A stretch of DNA of 64,000 nt, taken from the NCBI GenBank assembly GCA_025267735.1, contig CM046301.1:55137872-55201871 (forward strand), read 5' to 3'. The notes beneath the pieces are model-generated. The model saw only the letters and a list, made by a program, of their open reading frames with translations. It searched no databases and was not told the DNA's origin. Position 1 is the first letter of the stretch, and every line of letters starts with the position of its first letter. Both the position numbers and the translations under genes were made by a program. The DNA comes from Mactra quadrangularis. Its lineage: Eukaryota > Mollusca > Bivalvia > Venerida > Mactridae. Shown here one piece after another: positions 58,849 to 64,000 of the stretch.

Positions 58849-59161
58849 GCGTGTTCAGTAACCGCGAACGTTACAGAACGTTACATAACGATACATTCGG
58901 AACTCCTCGGCCATTCGCTGCGAATAATCTCGGACATATTTAGACGCTATTTTGAAACTACCGGTGTTGAAGTAAACACATATATGAGCGAGTAGGCAAT
59001 GAGTGATGTTTCGTTTTTAGTCCGTAAATTTTGAAACATCACTCACTGCCTTAACGATCGCATATTTGTGTATTAGATTAAAATATTCGCAGCGAATGGC
59101 CGAGGAGTTCCAATTGTACCGTTATGTAACGTTTTGTAACGTTCGCGGTAACTGAACACGC
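58849..59161. mobile_element. 313-bp MITE with about 85-bp TIRs and TA TSD
   Basis: Ends GCGTGTTCAGTAACCGCGAA and the complement of TTCGCGGTAACTGAACACGC; arms continue past CCTCGGCCATTCGCTGCGAA. TA at 58847-58848 and 59162-59163. The middle has a second inverted pair (GGCAATGAGTGATGTTTC / GAAACATCACTCACTGCC), so the whole element folds almost end to end. Confidence 0.9.
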
Positions 59162-59227
59162 TACTGGTATGTCTTAATCTTTGGTATAGCTTTTATCCAT
59201 GTTCTAATGTGTTCATGTATTGTTATA

Positions 59228-59335
59228 CTAGGACAGTAACGGTTAACCGTTATACACATGTACCGGTTAATATTGCAATATTGCAATTCTAACGATTTTA
59301 ACCGGTTCGATTTTCCTTGAACCGCTTTTTACTTA
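59228..59335 (-). repeat. Reverse copy of block B core
   Basis: GGTTAACCGTTATACACATG, then ACCGGTTAATATTGCAATATT, then TTAACCGGTTCG, is the reverse complement of the B block motif order, so B is itself a dispersed element. Confidence 0.7.
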
Positions 59336-59934
59336 AAATACTCTTACTGTGTATTAAAAGGTTAAACTTTTAGTCAAATGAGAGAGAAATGTCTTCAAAA
59401 TTCTGTTTAAAAAGGGTTCGACACCGTCACGAATTTGATGGCAATTACTTAGTTTGCGTAAATAATGGTTTATAGTACAGTCAAAAGAGTTTGTGAATTT
59501 TAATGTATATGGACAACATTCCAAAGTGAGTGACAATTTTATATGGAATGGACAATATTCCAAATTGTTTGACCATTTTACGCTGTATATACGGAAGTCC
59601 ATCATGTTTTTTTACCATTCAGTATTGCCTAGACAGCATTCCAAAAAGTTTGACAGGATTATATTGTATATAACCATCAGCGAAATGATCAATTTTACCA
59701 GATGAAATACTTACAGTTTCAAACTCTTTGGAAAACTTTGTCCAAAGTGTTGTCTCAGTTTTAGGAAGATCTAGGCATGTCCAGGGACCATCGATGTGTA
59801 GGAATTACCGACACAATCTAGTACAAAATGTTAAATATACGATAATGTATCACATAATTGCATTTGATGAAAATGTTGCACCGGGGTCTGAGACACATTT
59901 ACTCTTAAAAGTTACTCGTTCTAGAAATAAGTCA

Positions 59935-59996
59935 CTTTTGTTTTGTTTTTGTTTTTATTGGGTTTAACGCCGTAGCAACACATTGTATAGGTCATA
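59935..59996 (-). repeat. SINE family C tail fragment
   Basis: TTTTTATTGGGTTTAACGCC then GTAGCAACACATTGTATAGG equals the 3' end of family C on the minus strand; a 5'-truncated retrocopy. Confidence 0.75.
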
Positions 59997-60373
59997 ATTC
60001 ACTTTTGCAAAGTAAACTTAAATTCAGAAACATTGTAATGCAAATTTAGATGTTATGCCTGACATTTTTGTTTATCTCATACACAGGAGAAGTTCTTATA
60101 TTTTATTAGAATGATTTCATTATTTAACAAGAGGCGCTTCTTGAATAGCCAATCTCAAGTCCACTTCCTGGGCCTGGTATCATCAAACTTCTCAAATTGA
60201 GATCTTTTAATTTCATTTTTTTACTGATTTATATATTTTTAATTTAAAACTTTAATTTCTATTTTTAAAAATCTTAAAAGTAACCACATTGCGTTTAAAA
60301 CAGCTAATGAAAGCAACCATTCTTTACTGTCAACGATAAGACCGGGGAATTAGTTTTTAACATTGGAATAATC

Positions 60374-60608
60374 AAACCGGGGTCAGTAGCGCAGTTGGTA
60401 GCACCCCGGAATTTGGAATCTAGGGTCCCGAAGGGGGTGCGGGTTCGAATCCCACCCGAGTAGGTTATACCTTTCCATGACAATTTTCCTCCATTAATAA
60501 GGTTTATGGCGAAGTTTCCGGCCTTATGGAAGGGTAGGTAAGGTGCGCTGGGCGCCGTAAAATAACTATAATATGTTGACACGGCATGAAACCCAGTATA
60601 AATAAATA
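60374..60608 (+). mobile_element. SINE family A copy lacking the central block
   Basis: Box A TAGCGCAGTTGGTAGC, box B GGTTCGAATCC, tail CCCAGTATAAATAAATAA. After GGAAGGGTAGGTAAG it jumps to GTGCGCTGGGCGCCG, so about 35 bp that in other copies hold GTGAGTACTGG..TCCAGG are missing; a second gap lies near 60480. Confidence 0.9.
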
Positions 60609-60639
60609 ATTAAAATGAAATAATCACATCTTGAAAATT

Positions 60640-60700
60640 TCATTTGAGCAAGTTGTTTCATTCAACCCGGGTGTAAATGGATACTGTGAGGGATCCCCAG
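60640..60700 (+). repeat. SINE family D fragment
   Basis: TTGAGCAAGTTGTTTCATTC then GGGTGTAAATGGATACTGTGAG matches the middle of family D. Confidence 0.6.
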
Positions 60701-63589
60701 TCTGAAGATGATTTTAATGATATGGGGTTATCACACAAAATGGTGAAGTCAACTGAACATGTACGAGACTGAGGAGGTAGACTTTAAACTTCATTTTAAC
60801 TTTTTAACAATAATGGAGAGTAAATGGGGCTCAAACCAACGATTATTTTGATTTTATATAAAAAGAAAACCAAGTTTAGCATCGTTACCTCTTCACCGTA
60901 CAAATATGTTTTAGATCACTCTGATGACCAGCTGTGAGTACAGTTACTATCAAATCAATTTATTCTCAATAGTTTGCCTACGATGTTAAAATATAAAACG
61001 GTTAAAACGGTTCAATGTGATAAACTGGGCATTAATAGATTAATTTCCAGCTTTTTGAGGTTTAACTCTTAAAAGTGAGCATATGCTCTCATAATCTGTA
61101 TCTCCCCTTGTATAAACAGACGAGATTACAAGAGAACACTTAATGTTTTTATCTCCAACTCGAAGGTGGTAAAGCTTAATGGACTTTGACCAGTATGTCA
61201 AGGAAACAAACATATTTATCATTCATACCATCCTGTCATAATATTGTGTCTTGTTTAGTCCCAGTGATTATTTCAAATGTATTATTCGATATTTGCTGTC
61301 TACGGAACTTAACCTTGCTATTTTATCGTAGTCCCGCACTTAATAATCTCACTTCCGCTATGTTAATCGGATACAATCAGCTATTATCGTTGTTCAATGA
61401 CAGGATGCTTATCCTAATATGTACACAGATTGGTCCGACATTGGCACTTTGTTGACAAATATTGAGGACATTATGTGATTAAGTTTATAAAGTTTATCAT
61501 CATGAAGACAATACAGATACTATTATGATAGACAATCAGTGAATTGTGAACGCTTGTCGATAAAGCGTCTATCCGACCAAGAGTATTCAAATAAATATGA
61601 AGTAAAACTAAATAAAGTCATAGCCAAGGCAACCTTACATTTGTTAAATATGGCTGTAGATGTCGGTGATATCATTATCTAGGATGATTGTACACAGCTA
61701 ATGGTCCATAATGATAAGTTCAACTATGGTGCTCAATTAACCGTTAAGAATGTAGTGTAAATTGAATAGTATAATCAATAATCATAAGTTATCTCTGAAG
61801 TAAGGTGCTCAACCATCATTGCTTAAAGCAGTCTTAATGTGCACTCCACTTAAATAGAAATTAATATCTCCTCGATTTTTTTATAATCTTTACTTTTATT
61901 AAGGGGGAAAAGTCGATGTGTCTACATTAAAAGCATGAGTTCAGGGTAGTTATTAATTTAGGCGCATAGCTGCTGCATTTACTGCCTTTTTTTCTTAACT
62001 CCTAGTCTAATATTTCTGATTAAGCATTTCAACTTTTATGGCGACTTTAATAGCAGGTAAGGAATCGGACATTTTATTAGGCTCATGCTGCCTCCTTGTA
62101 GTTACTATTGCCAGCATTTATAGTGTTACTAAAGGTATTAATAAAGGTTGGGGCTGAGCTGGTGAATCCCTACGAGCAGCTACAGACGCCGGATTGTCCC
62201 GACTTAAGAAACGGTATGCAGTCATGTATTTCCCTTATACTTAAACAATCGACCCATTTCCTTTTTTCTTTATCTAATTTTCTTGACCTGTTACAAAATC
62301 ATGTTAGGCAGAACAATAAAGAAATAATTCTTGACAGACGTTTTGTATGGATGTAAATGGTTAGTATAACAAAGCAGTCTAAAACTAAATACACTGAAAC
62401 AATGCAGACCAAAACTAATTTCAACAATTGCGAACATGTTGTGATTCATTTCAGAAGAAAAAAATGCGAAATGTTGCCAAAATTGTTGTCATATGTTACA
62501 TGGTGTATATACCCGTATTACTAATTAGTAATAAGACTCATCAGTTGCTTACTCTTCTTTAATTAACAAGTATCCTCAATTGTTCACAGCTATACAAAAA
62601 TTGAAAAATACATTGACAAAAGATGCTACAAACTTCACTTAATTTGACATCGAAAACAAAGCTATTGGTCATGCAGTGTATCACAAGTCAACGCGAGCAG
62701 TGCCATAATTACGTAAATTCACGTAAATGCCATTACTCTGCGTAACCGCGCATTAGAACTTACGAATCATTTTCATTATCTTTTACTTAATTAATTGATA
62801 GCGGTATTACTGAATTGTGCAACACAATGCAGTAATCATCTCTATATTTCGTTAAGTATTTATGAATAGACAATTAAATAGAGATTAATTATATTTATTG
62901 TTCTAATAATATTTCTATTTCACAAGGATGACAGTCATAATGGTCATGAACAGTTCGACTATTGTCATAGACATTATTGTACGTGACAAATGAGACATTA
63001 CTTTCCTAGTAGTTCCATATACTATCATATTGCTGGGACTCCAGGCTGCAATTTGACCCGCCATAGAATATGTTAGGACGAATCCTATTATTTAAAAGTA
63101 AACAAAATAGAAACAAAAGTCAATTAGAGAGAATAATTGTGGTTTCCGCTTGCAAAGTTGGAGTATTAGTTGCACATGTCGATTTAATGTATCCATTTGT
63201 TACTATATAATGCTTTAATATAACTTGCTAGCTTTTCACTAAAAGTGTTTTGTTGATGTCGAGTAAATATCATTTATTAATGAATAAAATGTATTTTCAC
63301 TATATCGGTTATGTTGATTAACGAAGCGACATGGGGCACCATGCGTAAATTGTCATCAATTTAGTTAAGTAAACATTTTTTTCAATAGAAGAGGTGCTGG
63401 TTTGCCCGCCTCTATTGACTTCGGCACGTTTTAATGTTAGCAAAACTTATAATGTGGGTTGTTCCATAAGTATGAGCTAAGGTTTATATGAGAACGTGAT
63501 TGTATTACTTCTTTTTATGTCTTCATTTGATTATATTTCATATTTTTATTATTATACACGTATATCTATATTCAACTTTTATTTCGATA
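60701..63589. other. Intergenic, nothing recognised
   Basis: 2.9 kb. Two small open frames (61186-61455 and 62108-62356) have no domain, no homology that I recognise and no consistent splice context. I regard them as chance, though a real exon here cannot be excluded by eye. Confidence 0.4.
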
Positions 63590-63591
63590 TA

Positions 63592-63981
63592 CAGTATAAC
63601 CTGCTATCAGTGGTCACCTGCTGTAAGTGGCCAACCTGGCTTCTTCCCAATGAAGATCCCTCTCGGTCAATTAAATTAAATTTTAGAATTAACGAAGTGT
63701 CACCATCATTGTATAATGGTCCAGACATGTGACAACCTACCCAGTTGAGTACTAACTGTCAAAATTTATCAACAAAGTGTCATCACATAAAGTAAGACTT
63801 CCAATTTACAACTGACATTGTTACTTGTGCCCTTATTGAAGATCGTTCCATAAGAAACTGCATAAATAATTAACTATTCAGATTGGACTATTTTTTTCGG
63901 AACCTAGATTAAGTGGTCACCTGCTGTAAGCAGCCAATCTAGTCACTTCCCATCACTGGCTGCTTAATGAAGGTTCTACTG
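63592..63981. mobile_element. 390-bp mariner-type MITE
   Basis: Starts CAGTATAACCTGCTATCAGT after TA (63590-63591) and ends AGGTTCTACTG before TT. AGTGGTCACCTGCTGTAAG occurs at both ends as a direct repeat in addition to the short inverted ends. Confidence 0.7.
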
Positions 63982-64000
63982 TTTATGATAGATTAGAACG

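Noticed and set aside
61186..62356. Two ORFs of 82-89 codons as possible exons of a further gene
   Set aside because: No recognised family, no consistent acceptor/donor pair and an ordinary AT-rich context.

Overview
The window is animal nuclear DNA, most likely from a bivalve mollusc. Coding sequence comes in short exons with GT..AG introns. The DNA is AT-rich and crowded with small dispersed repeats: tRNA-headed SINEs, MITEs with TA, TTAA or 8-bp target duplications, and one element with a core of about 168-bp tandem repeats followed by an (ACGG)n microsatellite. That last architecture is the one known for the bivalve 'pearl' family of non-autonomous Helitron-like (Helentron) elements. The species cannot be fixed from the sequence.

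One protein-coding gene is supported. It lies on the + strand and runs from the left edge to about 20.86 kb. I could chain 15 exons (732-20858) with canonical splice sites and fully consistent codon phases. They encode the last 639 residues and the stop codon of an all-helical protein with HEAT-like repeats and a short Pro/Gly-rich tail. The 5' end lies upstream of the window. I recognise the repeat architecture but not the family, so no symbol is given.

The introns carry most of the structure of interest. These include a 33-bp satellite split by an 875-bp hAT-like element with a 6-bp target duplication (1746-3061); a 712-bp foldback element full of TTATTTCG palindromes (4142-4853); and a 46-bp array of 25 copies that begins at the exon 4/intron boundary, so that the 5' splice site itself is copied about 25 times (5021-6170). 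There are also SINEs with clean target duplications (7.5, 13.7, 18.8 kb) and a three-layer nested insertion (9.2-9.9 kb).

From about 20.9 to 64 kb I find no exon, RNA gene or coding signal I would defend. This part is a repeat landscape: Tc1/mariner-type, TTAA-type and hAT-type MITEs, more SINE copies, a 12-bp repeat organised in 60-bp higher-order units (28.8-29.2 kb), the pearl-like element (40.25-42.61 kb), a near-perfect 37-bp-arm hairpin (44.76-44.84 kb), TCA/ATC microsatellites (47.9-48.2 kb), a duplicated A-B block pair (56.4-57.9 kb) and a long-TIR MITE (58.85-59.16 kb). The stretches between them look like ordinary AT-rich intergenic DNA, or one very long intron of a gene whose exons are outside the window.

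No bacterial, viral or CRISPR feature was seen. The candidate for something undescribed is the splice-donor satellite at exon 4; the second is the conserved central domain shared by SINEs with different tRNA-like heads.
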